This document shows, piece by piece, positions 8,607-17,349 of a stretch of 64,000 nucleotides of DNA (its first letter is position 1; each line of letters opens with the position of its first letter). The stretch covers positions 468,776-532,775 of the forward strand of contig NZ_RBZU01000003.1 in the NCBI RefSeq assembly GCF_003628125.1. Direction: 5' to 3'. Position numbers and translations under genes: made by a program. Source of the stretch: Pararobbsia silviterrae (GTDB lineage Bacteria; Pseudomonadota; Gammaproteobacteria; Burkholderiales; Burkholderiaceae). Under the pieces are notes generated by a model, which worked only from the letters and a program-made list of their open reading frames with translations, was not told the origin of the DNA and made no database searches.

Positions 8607-11486
8607 TCACTTCGTCGGGTCGCGACGCTCGAGCGTGTCCTGGATGGCCTGCTGAACCCACTGCGAGATTTCGCGTTCAAGTGACGCGGCGATTTCACGC
8701 GTGATCCGATGCGCGAGCCAGACCGCCTGCTCCTGGCACCGCTCTTCGATCAAGGTGTGACCTTCGCCGCTCAGATAACGCAGTGCGCGCTCGCCGACTT
8801 CCGACGCGACGCGTTCGAGTTCCGCGGGCGTCGGCGCGGCCGTCGCCTGAGCGAGCGGCTCGGGTTCGGGCAACGTGAGTTCGGCCGCGACGGGCTCGTG
8901 TCGCGACAGCACCGCCGCGAGATGATCGGCTTCCTCGTCGGCCATATGGACGCCGTGCGAGGGCTCGGTAACGACGGCGTCGGCCGCGTCGTGCGCGGCC
9001 CGATGCGCGAGCGCGTCAACCGACTCCGCGACCCCGGCCGTCTCATGCTCGGCGGCACCGACGCCAGGCGCGGCGTCATCGGCCTCGTGGGCCGTTGCGT
9101 CTTCCTTATGCGTCAGCGCTTCGGCATGAGCGGTCTCATCCGCCTCATGCACCGCCGCTTCAGCCGCATGGACAGCGTCTTCCTCATGCATCGGTACTTC
9201 GGCATGAGCGATTTCACCTGCCTCGTGCACCGCTGCTTCAGCCGCGTGGACGGCGTCTTCCTCATGCATCGGCGCTTCGGCGTGGGCAATTTCACCTGCC
9301 TCGTGCATCGCTGCTTCAGCCTCGTGGACGGCGTCTTCCTCATGCATCGGCGCTTCGGCGTGGGCGATTTCGCCTGCCTCGTGCACCGCTGCTTCAGCCT
9401 CGTGGACGGCGTCTTCCTCATGCATCGGCGCTTCGGCGTGGGTGATTTCACCTGCCTCGTGCATCGCTGCTTCAGCCTCGTGGGCAGCGTCTTCCTCATT
9501 CATGAAAGCTTCGGCATGAGCATGCTCATCCGCGTCGTGCATCGCGGCGTCGATTCCATGCGCCGCTTCACCCGCGACCTCAGCGGGCTCGTTCAGCACG
9601 GCGTCCGTTTCCGCGCCGGTTACCTCGGCATGTCCGTGCGCAGGCGCTTCGACGTCCGCTGCCAGCGGGTCGACAAGTTCGAGTTCGGCAAAGCCGGATT
9701 CACCGGGCGGCAGCGTATCGAACACGGGTTCGGATGCATGTTCAGCGTGCGCCGGATGGTCCAATTCAGATGCCGCCGCATGCCCCGCCTCGCCATGCTC
9801 GACCGTCTCGTCGGCAGCGATCTCGGACGTCGTGAACGGCGGCTCGGACAAGGCCGATTCCAGTTCGTCGGGCTCGTGCGCATTCAACGAATCCGAATCC
9901 TCGACGTGACCGAAATCGCGTGAGTCGACTGCCTCCGGCTCGACGTCGAATCGATGATCGACTGCATCGGCAAGCCGATGCGGCTCGTGGTCGCCGAAAT
10001 CACGTGGATCGAGCGCCGCATCAGCGGCGAGATCCGGTGCAAGCGCGTGCTCCGGATCGATCGCATGGGCACGTTCGGAGGCGAGCGGCTCAGGCAGCGC
10101 GGGCTCGCGGAAGGACTCGTCGAGGTCGGCCGAACCGAACGGTTGCGGCACATGGGCCATCGGATACGCGTCCGGCACATCGGACGCGCCGGACAGCAAG
10201 GGCTCGACAGGCTTCTCGCCCGGGAACGAACAGAATGCGCGGAACGGTAACTCCGGATCGAACAGATGGGCATCGATCGAAGAAGCCAGCGCCCGAAGAT
10301 CGTTCGCCGTGTGTGCCGGCGTCGGTAACGGTTCTTCGTCGAATGCCTCGGATGCGTGAGCGAGATCCGGGATCTCCGCATGAGGCGGCTCACCGCGATG
10401 GTCCTGCGACAGGGCAGGCTCATGCGAATGCGTATCGGCCGACGCAACCGTAGCGTCTTGCTCCGCATGCACCGCATCGCTCAGTACCGGGATATCTTCA
10501 TGCGCATGCGAGGCATCCGATGCGACCGGCTCATGAGCCTCGTCATGCACGACATCGCTCAATACCGGGATGTCTTCATGCGCATGCACCGCTTCCGATG
10601 CGACCGGCGCTTCGACCTCGTCATGCACAACGTCACTCAAGACCGGAATGTCTTCATGCGCATGCAAAGCATCCGACGCGACCGGCGCATCGACCTCGTC
10701 ATGCACGATGTCGCTCAAGACCGGGATGTCTTCATGCGCATGCGCCGCTTCCGATGCGACCGGCACATCGGCTTCGTCATGCACGACATCGCTCAATACC
10801 GGGATGTCTTCGTGCTCATGCGCCGCTTCCGACGCGACCGGCTCGTCGGCCTCGTCATGCACGACGTCACTCAATAGCGGGATGTCTTCGTGCTCATGCA
10901 CCGCTTCCGATGCGACCGGCGCTTCGGCTTCGTCATGCACGACATCGGTCAAGACCGGGATGTCTTCATGCGCATGCACCGCTTCCGATGCGACCGGCGC
11001 ATCGACCTCCTCATGCACGACATCGCTCAATACCGGGATATCGTCATACGCGTGCGACGCTTCCGATGCGGCCGTCGGATCGTCTTCGGGATGCACGACA
11101 TCGCTGAGCATCGGAATGTCGTCATGCGCATCGACCACATCGGTCAGCACCGGAATCGACGCGTCGTCATGCGCATCGGCGTGCTTTCCAAGATCGCCGA
11201 TCGCATCGCGATACGACACGACGTCGTTCAGCAGCGGAATGCTCAACGTCGCGTCTGCCGCATGCGGCGCCGGATGCGCGCGTTCGGGATCGCCCTCGGC
11301 GAGCACGTCGCTCAACGTCGGAACCGCGCCAAGCGGCTGGTCGTGCGTATCGAGCTGCAGCGCGTCGGCCCATGCATGGGCGACGGGCTGCCGCGGTACG
11401 GCAAGATCGGCCTTGGCCGGATCACCTGGCACGAGCACGTCGGCCAGAACGGGAATCGATAGATCGTCGTCTCTCAATTGAGGCAC
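8607..11486 (-). CDS. Giant repeat-rich DUF2486-like protein, function unknown
   Basis: A 959-residue, strongly acidic protein rich in His, Glu, Asp and Ala and nearly free of Lys and Cys. The N-terminus (SIPVLADVLVPG at 10-21) and its place just after holC match what I recall of the Burkholderia DUF2486 family, whose members are usually only a few hundred residues. Residues 123-356 hold nine 26-residue units, each starting with DIPVLSDVV; looser copies of the motif occur near residues 10, 55, 82 and 110. Residues 664-793 hold five 26-residue units of a different, His/Glu/Ala-rich sequence. The last 70 residues look folded and helical (ERALRYLSGEGHTLIEERC.., then HRITREIAASLEREISQWV). No signal peptide or membrane helix is seen. 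Function unknown; see the findings. Confidence 0.85.
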   Translation of the reverse strand: MPQLRDDDLSIPVLADVLVPGDPAKADLAVPRQPVAHAWADALQLDTHDQPLGAVPTLSDVLAEGDPERAHPAPHAADATLSIPLLNDVVSYRDAIGDLGKHADAHDDASIPVLTDVVDAHDDIPMLSDVVHPEDDPTAASEASHAYDDIPVLSDVVHEEVDAPVASEAVHAHEDIPVLTDVVHDEAEAPVASEAVHEHEDIPLLSDVVHDEADEPVASEAAHEHEDIPVLSDVVHDEADVPVASEAAHAHEDIPVLSDIVHDEVDAPVASDALHAHEDIPVLSDVVHDEVEAPVASEAVHAHEDIPVLSDVVHDEAHEPVASDASHAHEDIPVLSDAVHAEQDATVASADTHSHEPALSQDHRGEPPHAEIPDLAHASEAFDEEPLPTPAHTANDLRALASSIDAHLFDPELPFRAFCSFPGEKPVEPLLSGASDVPDAYPMAHVPQPFGSADLDESFREPALPEPLASERAHAIDPEHALAPDLAADAALDPRDFGDHEPHRLADAVDHRFDVEPEAVDSRDFGHVEDSDSLNAHEPDELESALSEPPFTTSEIAADETVEHGEAGHAAASELDHPAHAEHASEPVFDTLPPGESGFAELELVDPLAADVEAPAHGHAEVTGAETDAVLNEPAEVAGEAAHGIDAAMHDADEHAHAEAFMNEEDAAHEAEAAMHEAGEITHAEAPMHEEDAVHEAEAAVHEAGEIAHAEAPMHEEDAVHEAEAAMHEAGEIAHAEAPMHEEDAVHAAEAAVHEAGEIAHAEVPMHEEDAVHAAEAAVHEADETAHAEALTHKEDATAHEADDAAPGVGAAEHETAGVAESVDALAHRAAHDAADAVVTEPSHGVHMADEEADHLAAVLSRHEPVAAELTLPEPEPLAQATAAPTPAELERVASEVGERALRYLSGEGHTLIEERCQEQAVWLAHRITREIAASLEREISQWVQQAIQDTLERRDPTK
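9108..9497 (-). repeat. In-frame tandem array, five 78-bp units (His/Glu/Ala type)
   Basis: Five 26-residue units within the repeat protein, each reading EEDAVHEAEAAMHEAGEI then AHAEAPMH with few substitutions; partial units flank both ends. On DNA the landmark GTCTTCCTCATGCATCGG recurs every 78 bases (near 9255, 9333, 9411). The units are nearly identical at the nucleotide level, which suggests recent duplication. Confidence 0.92.
10419..11120 (-). repeat. In-frame tandem array, nine 78-bp units (DIPVLSDVV type)
   Basis: Nine 26-residue units, residues 123-356 of the repeat protein. Each begins DIPVLSDVV, continues HDEVDAPVASEA and ends in a HAHE-like link. On DNA, GATGTCTTCATGCGCATG and close variants recur at exactly 78-base steps (for example 10569, 10647, 10725). 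The first and last units are the most divergent, as expected when internal units are homogenised. Confidence 0.94.
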
Positions 11487-11623
11487 TCCGTCGGGCTCGG
11501 CCCGGCCAGATCCAGATATTCCCCGGCGTCCGCACGTGGCGTCGCGCCCTTCGCGATGTCCGCTCCGGTTCGCAACCGCGCGCGGACCGCCTGCTCACCC
11601 TGCGTCACCGCAAAAATCGCGGT

Positions 11624-12043
11624 CTATGCGTCCTGTTTATGATTCGCAAGAGGATAACCCCGATCGCGGTAAAAGCGGTAGCGCTCTCGACCTGCATGGA
11701 GTTCTTGCGCGTCGCCGCCGACGATCTCCAGCAGGCGCTCGAAGCTCGCAAAATTCGCCGGCAGCGTCTGCCCCAGATTCATCAGCACCTGGTGGTGCGG
11801 CAGCTTGCCTTCAAGCGTTGACGTCAGCACGACCGGCGTCTGCGCCGCAAGCGCATTGTCGGCCATGCAATGCGGCACGAACTCGAGCGGCGCGAACGTC
11901 CAGAGCCGCTCGTCGAACGCGCGCAGCTCGGACGGCTCGGCCAGCACGACGACAGGCTGCCCGGCCAGATAGGCCTTGCGCGCGAGCCGGCATGCATAGC
12001 CGAGCTTGTCGGCGACGTTCGTGTGGAAGTCGACGCGCGTCAC
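11624..12043 (-). CDS. holC: DNA polymerase III subunit chi
   Basis: A 139-residue HolC. The chi subunit links the clamp-loader complex to SSB by binding the C-terminal tail of SSB. The family pattern is clear: VDFHTNVADKLGYACRLARKAY at residues 4-25, then LWTFAPLEFVPH and the LTSTLEGKLPHHQVLMNLG segment. It starts 7 bases after the pepA stop, the standard pepA-holC pair. The large DUF2486-like gene follows after a gap of 137 bases on the same strand. Confidence 0.95.
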   Translation of the reverse strand: MTRVDFHTNVADKLGYACRLARKAYLAGQPVVVLAEPSELRAFDERLWTFAPLEFVPHCMADNALAAQTPVVLTSTLEGKLPHHQVLMNLGQTLPANFASFERLLEIVGGDAQELHAGRERYRFYRDRGYPLANHKQDA

Positions 12044-12050
12044 GGCCCGC

Positions 12051-13559
12051 TCAGTCCGCGCGATCGATCAGATATTGCGAGAGCAGCGGCACCGGACGCC
12101 CGGTCGCGCCCTTCGCCGCACCGCCCTTCCATGCCGTGCCCGCGATATCGAGGTGCGCCCACGGATACGCCTCCGTGAAACGCGCGAGGAAGCACGCGGC
12201 CACGACCGCGCCGGCGCCCGGCGAGCCGATATTCGCGACATCGGCGAAATTCGACTTCAGTTGCTCCTGATACGCGTCCTCCAGCGGCATGCGCCATGCG
12301 GCATCGCCCGACGTCTTCGACGCGGCGAGCAAGTGCTCGGCCAGCGCATCATCCTTCGTAAACAGGCCGCTGTTGTGATGGCCGAGCGCCACGACGCATG
12401 CGCCGGTCAGCGTCGCGATATCGATGACGGCCGCCGGCTTGAAGCGCTCGACGTACGTGAGCGCATCGCAGAGAATCAAGCGGCCTTCGGCGTCGGTATT
12501 GAGCACTTCGATCGTCTGACCCGACATGCTCGTCACGATGTCGCCGGGCTTGACCGCATTGCCGCCGGGCATGTTCTCGCAGGTCGGAATCACACCGATC
12601 ACGTTGAGCTTGAGGCCCATTTCCGCGACGGCCGCGATCGTGCCGAGCACCGAACCCGCGCCGCACATGTCGTATTTCATTTCGTCCATCGACGCGCCCG
12701 GCTTCAGCGAGATCCCGCCCGTGTCGAACGTGATGCCCTTGCCGACGAGCACGACCGGCGCCTGCTTGGTCGCCGCGCCATGGTACTGGAGCACGATGAA
12801 CTGCGGCGGCTCGGACGACGCGCGCGCGACCGACAGGAACGCGCCCATCTTGAGCGCCTCGATCTGCTTCTGACCCAGCACTTCGACCTTGAGCTTGAAA
12901 TCCTTCGCGAGCTTGCGCGCGGTCTGGCCCAGATACGTCGGCGTGCAGATATTCGGCGGCAGATTGCCGAGTTCGCGCGTAAGGTCGGCGCCGTTCGCGA
13001 TCGCGACGCCCTGCTTGAGCGCGAGCTTCGCGGCCTTCTCGTCGGCCGGATCGACGATCAGCGTCACCTTCTTGAGCACACGCTCGTCGGGCTCCGCCTT
13101 ACTCTTCGTTTCGGTATAGCGGTACGCGAGTTCGCGGCCGGTCGTGACCGTGACGCGCACCGCCCAGTCCGCGCCGCGCCCGTTGACGGGTGTCTGCGTG
13201 AGCGCCCAGGTCGCATTGGCCGCACGCGTCTGCGACAGCGCGCGCCATGCCGCGCGCGTCGCGTCGGTGAAGGCCTTGACATCGAACTTGTCCTGCTTGC
13301 CGAGACCGACGAGCAACACGCGTGCCGCGCCGATGCCTTCGACGTCGTGCAGCACGAACGTGCTGCCGTTCTTACCCGTCATGTCGCCGCTCTTGATGAG
13401 CCGCGCGACGCGGCCCTTGCTCAGGGTGTCGAGCTGGCGGCTCGCTCCCGACAAGGTCTGCCCCTCGAACACGCCGATGACCACACAGTCCGATTTGGCA
13501 GCCAGCAAGGAGGGGGTTCCCGTCTTGCTCCAGTCGAAAGCTTTTATGCTAAAGTCCAT
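12051..13559 (-). CDS. pepA: Cytosol leucyl aminopeptidase (M17)
   Basis: A 502-residue M17 aminopeptidase that removes N-terminal residues in the cytosol; some PepA proteins also bind DNA. The metal-binding and catalytic core is intact: [18 protein letters not shown], then DMCGAGSV and [19 protein letters not shown], whose NTDAEGRL is the family signature. The N-terminal macro-like domain occupies roughly residues 1-170. The length is normal. It is transcribed divergently from lptF, with a 116-base gap between the starts, and is followed by holC after 7 bases. Confidence 0.97.
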   Translation of the reverse strand: MDFSIKAFDWSKTGTPSLLAAKSDCVVIGVFEGQTLSGASRQLDTLSKGRVARLIKSGDMTGKNGSTFVLHDVEGIGAARVLLVGLGKQDKFDVKAFTDATRAAWRALSQTRAANATWALTQTPVNGRGADWAVRVTVTTGRELAYRYTETKSKAEPDERVLKKVTLIVDPADEKAAKLALKQGVAIANGADLTRELGNLPPNICTPTYLGQTARKLAKDFKLKVEVLGQKQIEALKMGAFLSVARASSEPPQFIVLQYHGAATKQAPVVLVGKGITFDTGGISLKPGASMDEMKYDMCGAGSVLGTIAAVAEMGLKLNVIGVIPTCENMPGGNAVKPGDIVTSMSGQTIEVLNTDAEGRLILCDALTYVERFKPAAVIDIATLTGACVVALGHHNSGLFTKDDALAEHLLAASKTSGDAAWRMPLEDAYQEQLKSNFADVANIGSPGAGAVVAACFLARFTEAYPWAHLDIAGTAWKGGAAKGATGRPVPLLSQYLIDRAD

Positions 13560-13675
13560 CGCGCTTGTCCTTGGATATCATTACGCCCCGATTCCGCTCT
13601 CGTCGGGCAAGCGCCGATTATCCGCTATTTTTATTTCGGCGGTGGCACCTGCGCCGCTTGCACGAATCCCCGGAC

Positions 13676-14779
13676 ATGATTTTCGAACGTTCCCTTCAAC
13701 GAGAACTCACCTATACCGCAGGCGCGGTGTTTCTCGTGTTGCTGACCATCATGCTGTCCACGATGATGATCCGCATCGTGGGCTTCGCCGCGTCGGGCGA
13801 GATCGATCCGCGTGACGTCGTCGTGCTCATCGGGCTCACGATCGTCGGCTATCTCGCCGTCATGCTCGTCGTCACGATGTTCGTGTCGATCCTGTTCGTG
13901 CTCACGCGCTGGTACCGCGACTCCGAAATGGTCGTCTGGTTCGCGTCGGGCGTCAGCCATACGCGGCTCATCCGGCCGATCGCGAAATTCGCGGCGCCGC
14001 TCGTCGTCCTCATTGCGTTCTTCGCCTTCGTCGGGTGGCCCTGGTCGAACGAGCAAAGCCAGCTCGTGCGCGAGCGGTTTGCCCAGCGCGACGAAGTCTC
14101 GCTGCTCGCGCCCGGCCAGTTCCGCGAGTCGCCGGCCACGCACCGCGTGTTCTTCATCGAGAAGATGTCGCCCGACTCGAAGAGCGTGAGAAACGTGTTC
14201 GTGACGGGCACCGAAAACGGCAAGATCAATGTCGTCGTGTCGGCGCAGGGCAAGGTCGAGACCGAGAAGAACGGCGACCGCTTCGTCGTGCTCGAAGACG
14301 GACGCCGCTACGACGGCGTGCCCGGACAGCCCGACTACCGGATCATGGAATTCCAGCGCTACGGCGTGCGCATCGAAAGCCACGACATCATCGATACGCC
14401 GGGACCGCGCGACCTCATGACGACGACGCTGTTCGCGCATCCGACGCCCGCGAATCTCGGCGAGCTCGCGTGGCGCATCGGCCTGCCGCTCGTCGCGATC
14501 AACCTGATGCTGCTCGCGATCCCGCTCTCGCATCAGTCGCCGCGCCGCAGCCGCACGACGAATCTCGTGATGGCCGTGCTGATCTATCTGACCTACTCGA
14601 ATCTGCTGAACCTCATGCAATCGTGGATCGAGCAGCGGCGCGTGCCGTTTGTCGTGGGTCTCGTCTCGCTGCACGTCGTGATCTCCGTCATCGTGTTCGT
14701 GCTGTTCAAGCTGCGCGCGCGCAATCGCCCGCTGTTCCGCCTGCGTTCGCCGGCCGCCACGACGGGGACCGCGCAATGA
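13676..14779 (+). CDS. lptF: Lipopolysaccharide export permease LptF
   Basis: A 367-residue inner-membrane subunit of the LptB2FG complex, which extracts lipopolysaccharide from the membrane and passes it to LptC/LptA. The N-terminus MIFERSLQRELTYTAGAVFLVLL gives the first membrane helix; two more follow near residues 50-80 and 100, then a periplasmic beta-jellyroll domain (about 130-260) and three C-terminal helices. I start at 13676, not the more upstream in-frame ATG at 13565, because the family begins with this MIFER-like segment. The stop overlaps lptG by 4 bases. Divergent pepA upstream is the usual partner. Confidence 0.95.
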   Translation: MIFERSLQRELTYTAGAVFLVLLTIMLSTMMIRIVGFAASGEIDPRDVVVLIGLTIVGYLAVMLVVTMFVSILFVLTRWYRDSEMVVWFASGVSHTRLIRPIAKFAAPLVVLIAFFAFVGWPWSNEQSQLVRERFAQRDEVSLLAPGQFRESPATHRVFFIEKMSPDSKSVRNVFVTGTENGKINVVVSAQGKVETEKNGDRFVVLEDGRRYDGVPGQPDYRIMEFQRYGVRIESHDIIDTPGPRDLMTTTLFAHPTPANLGELAWRIGLPLVAINLMLLAIPLSHQSPRRSRTTNLVMAVLIYLTYSNLLNLMQSWIEQRRVPFVVGLVSLHVVISVIVFVLFKLRARNRPLFRLRSPAATTGTAQ

Positions 14780-15921
14780 AGGTCTACGAACGCTATTTCG
14801 CGCGTCAGATCTACCTGACGTTCATCTTCGTGCTGTTTGCGTTCTCGGGGCTGTTCTTCTTTTTCGACCTGATCAGCGAACTCGATTCGGTCGGCAAGGG
14901 AACGTACGGCTTCGGCTACGCGGTCTTGCGCGTCGCGCTGCTCACGCCGTCGCGGTTCTACGAAATCATTCCGGTCGCCGCGCTGATCAGCGCGATCTAC
15001 GTGTTCGCGACGATGGCGGCTCAATCGGAGTACACGATCTTCCGTGTATCGGGACTCTCGACGCGGCGCGCGCTCGGCTCGCTCATGAAGATCGGCATTC
15101 CGCTGCTGTTCGTGACCTATCTGATCGGCGAGGTCGTCGGCCCGTACGCGGATCAGTTGTCCGAGCGCGTGCGGCTCGAGGCGCTCGGTTCGTCGGTCTC
15201 GTCGAGCTTCCGCTCGGGCGTCTGGGTCAAGGACACGCTGACCGCCGACGGCGGCCATCCCGTCACGCGGTTCGTCAACGTCGGCGAGCTGCTGCCCGAT
15301 ACGACGATCACGAAGGTCCGTATCTACGAATTCGATTCGACCTTGCATTTGACCGACGTGCGCACGGCGGAGCGCGGCCGCTTCCAGGCCCCCGATCACT
15401 GGGCGCTCGAAGACGTGTCGGAGACGAAGATCGATCCGGTCGTCTCGGACACGACCGACCCGAAAGAGGCGCTGAATCCCGTCTATCGCTCGGTGCTCAC
15501 GCACGCGCCGCACTATCTGCTGCGCTCGCAGCTGACGCCGCAGATCCTGTCGGTGCTCCTCGTGTCGCCCGACCGGATGTCGATCGTCAATCTCTACAAG
15601 TACATCCAGCACTTGCAGGAGAACCATCAGGATTCGCAGCGCTACGACGTCGCGCTCTGGAACAAGCTGCTCTATCCGTTCGCGATCCTCGTGATGCTCG
15701 TGCTGTCGCTGCCGTTCGCGTACCTGCATACGCGCGCGGGCGTCGTCGGCATCAAGGTGTTCGGCGGCATCATGCTCGGCATGAGCTTCCAGCTCGTCAA
15801 TACGCTGTTCTCGCACGTCGGCACGCTCAACACGTGGCCCGCGGTCACGACCGCGGCCGCGCCGAGCCTGCTCTATCTCGCGGTCGGGCTCATCGGCCTC
15901 AAATGGGTCGACCGGCATTGA
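14776..15921 (+). CDS. lptG: Lipopolysaccharide export permease LptG
   Basis: A 381-residue partner of LptF in the LptB2FG exporter. It opens MKVYERYFARQIYLTFIFVLFAFSG with the first helix, then the FFFFDLISELD and RFYEIIPVAALISAIY segments typical of LptG, a periplasmic domain at about 130-270, and C-terminal helices (LPFAYLHTRAGVVGIKVFGG). Its start lies within the lptF stop (ATGA), so translation is coupled. The length and topology are normal. Confidence 0.95.
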   Translation: MKVYERYFARQIYLTFIFVLFAFSGLFFFFDLISELDSVGKGTYGFGYAVLRVALLTPSRFYEIIPVAALISAIYVFATMAAQSEYTIFRVSGLSTRRALGSLMKIGIPLLFVTYLIGEVVGPYADQLSERVRLEALGSSVSSSFRSGVWVKDTLTADGGHPVTRFVNVGELLPDTTITKVRIYEFDSTLHLTDVRTAERGRFQAPDHWALEDVSETKIDPVVSDTTDPKEALNPVYRSVLTHAPHYLLRSQLTPQILSVLLVSPDRMSIVNLYKYIQHLQENHQDSQRYDVALWNKLLYPFAILVMLVLSLPFAYLHTRAGVVGIKVFGGIMLGMSFQLVNTLFSHVGTLNTWPAVTTAAAPSLLYLAVGLIGLKWVDRH

Positions 15922-16006
15922 ATCGACGTTGCGCGCGGCCTTGGCGCGATCCGGGGCCGCGCCGGCGGGTTCTCTGAAACGCTTCGCACTCGGGCGACGC
16001 TGAACC

Positions 16007-16375
16007 ATGACACACGGCCTGATCCTGTTCGGTCACGGCGCGCGCGACGCGCGCTGGAAAGCCCCGTTCGAACGCCTTCAACGCATGCTGGCGACGATGC
16101 ACACGGGCCCCGTCTCGCTCGCCTTCCTCGAACTCATGTCGCCCGATCTGCCGAGCGCCGTCGATGCGCACGTCGCGCAAGGATGCGCGCGCGTCACGGT
16201 GATTCCGGTGTTTTTCGGCCAGGGCGGTCATGTGAGGCGCGACCTGCCCGACATCGTCGCGCAATGCCAGGCGCGGCATCCGGGCATCGAGATCCGATGC
16301 GCGACGGCCGTCGGCGAAGACGAAGGCGTGCTCGCGGCGATCGCGGCGTACTGCGTCACGCAGGCCGCGCAATGA
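16007..16375 (+). CDS. Small CbiX/SirB-type sirohydrochlorin chelatase
   Basis: A 122-residue short-form chelatase. The active-site histidine lies in ILFGHGARDARW (residues 6-17), and the second conserved segment VIPVFFGQGGHVRRDLP around 65-81 supplies further metal-binding residues. Short CbiX proteins act as dimers and insert iron or cobalt into sirohydrochlorin. Here the gene faces cobA and the sulfite reductase cluster, so ferrochelation to siroheme is the likely job. Cobalt insertion cannot be excluded, given the cobalamin genes at the left end of the window. Confidence 0.85.
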   Translation: MTHGLILFGHGARDARWKAPFERLQRMLATMHTGPVSLAFLELMSPDLPSAVDAHVAQGCARVTVIPVFFGQGGHVRRDLPDIVAQCQARHPGIEIRCATAVGEDEGVLAAIAAYCVTQAAQ

Positions 16376-16380
16376 ATGCG

Positions 16381-16419
16381 CCGTCGAATCGCGGTCGCTC
16401 AGCGACAGCGATTCGACGG
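16381..16419. terminator. Hairpin between convergent CbiX-like and cobA genes
   Basis: A perfect 12-bp stem (16381-16392 with 16408-16419) with a nested small stem in the 15-base loop. No T-run follows on either strand, so it is a terminator-like or mRNA-stabilising structure shared by both genes. Confidence 0.5.
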
Positions 16420-16500
16420 CTCGGTCATGAAGTTCTGAATGACTAAGGCGCGCGGTGGCTCAAACACGCGGGCCGCGTGACCTACCCGGCCCGCCCCGCC

Positions 16501-17304
16501 TTACGCCGCGCGTTGCCGCGAGGCGCTCTCGGGGGCCGCGTCGTCGAAGGTTTCGCGCGCCGGCGTCGGATCGACCGACTCGCCGTCGATCTGCGACGCG
16601 CGCGCGGCGAATGCCGCACCGATCATCACGAGACTCGGCTGTGCCGGATCGAGCCAGCCCTGCGCGGCACCGGCGGCGAGCGCATCGAGCGTCAACGTCA
16701 GCGTGCGTTCATGCGGCGTGCTGCAGGCCTCGACCAGCGCCACGGGCGTCGATCCCGCACGCCCTGCATCGATGAGTTCCTGCGCGATCGTCGGCGCGCT
16801 GTCGCGCCCCATGTAGAACACGAGCGAATCGGCGCTCGCGCGTTCGCGAATCGTCTCGCTATCGGGCGCGCGGCTATGTGTGATGAACGCGACGCTGCGC
16901 GACACGCCGCGCAGCGTCAACGAACGCCGCAGCGTCGCCGCGCTCGCGAGCGCGGCTGTAATGCCGGGCACGATCTCGTAGTCGATGCCGGCCGCTTCGA
17001 GCGCGCGCATTTCCTCGTCGGCACGGCCGAACAACATCGGATCGCCGCCCTTGAGCCGCACGACGACCGCATGCTCGCGCGCCGCGTCGACGAGTTGCTT
17101 GTTGATGAAATGCTGCGCCGTCGAGCGCTGGCCGCAGCGCTTGCCGACCGCGATTTTCTTCGCGCCGGGCGCGAGATCGAGCATCGCGTCCTCGATCAGG
17201 GCATCGTGCAGCACGACCTCGGCCTGCGCGAGCAGACGCGCGCCGCGCACCGTAATGAGGTCCGCCGCACCAGGACCCGCCCCGATCAAATACACCTTGC
17301 CCAT
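16501..17304 (-). CDS. cobA: Uroporphyrinogen-III C-methyltransferase
   Basis: A 267-residue SUMT that adds two methyl groups to uroporphyrinogen III to make precorrin-2, the branch point to siroheme and cobalamin. Visible motifs are GAGPGAADLITVRGARLL at residues 8-25, VVRLKGGDPMLFGR near 80-93 and VPGITAALASAA near 115. It lacks the dehydrogenase/chelatase domain of CysG, so this is a stand-alone methyltransferase. It follows cysN by 45 bases on the same strand and so belongs to the sulfate assimilation run. The tail after residue 245 is poorly conserved. Confidence 0.93.
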   Translation of the reverse strand: MGKVYLIGAGPGAADLITVRGARLLAQAEVVLHDALIEDAMLDLAPGAKKIAVGKRCGQRSTAQHFINKQLVDAAREHAVVVRLKGGDPMLFGRADEEMRALEAAGIDYEIVPGITAALASAATLRRSLTLRGVSRSVAFITHSRAPDSETIRERASADSLVFYMGRDSAPTIAQELIDAGRAGSTPVALVEACSTPHERTLTLTLDALAAGAAQGWLDPAQPSLVMIGAAFAARASQIDGESVDPTPARETFDDAAPESASRQRAA

Positions 17305-17349
17305 TTCAATGCCCGAAGAGTGTGCCGCGCACGAGTCGCCGACGATGGA

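Noticed and set aside
9108..11120. Reading the 78-bp repeats as a CRISPR-like or noncoding satellite array
   Set aside because: The units are contiguous without unique spacers and stay in frame in a single gene with conserved ends.
8709..11481. Long plus-strand open frames (for example 8709-9923 and 10570-11481) opposite the repeat protein
   Set aside because: They mirror the repeat arrays, have unnatural composition and no ribosome site or homology; periodic GC-rich coding DNA leaves several frames open.
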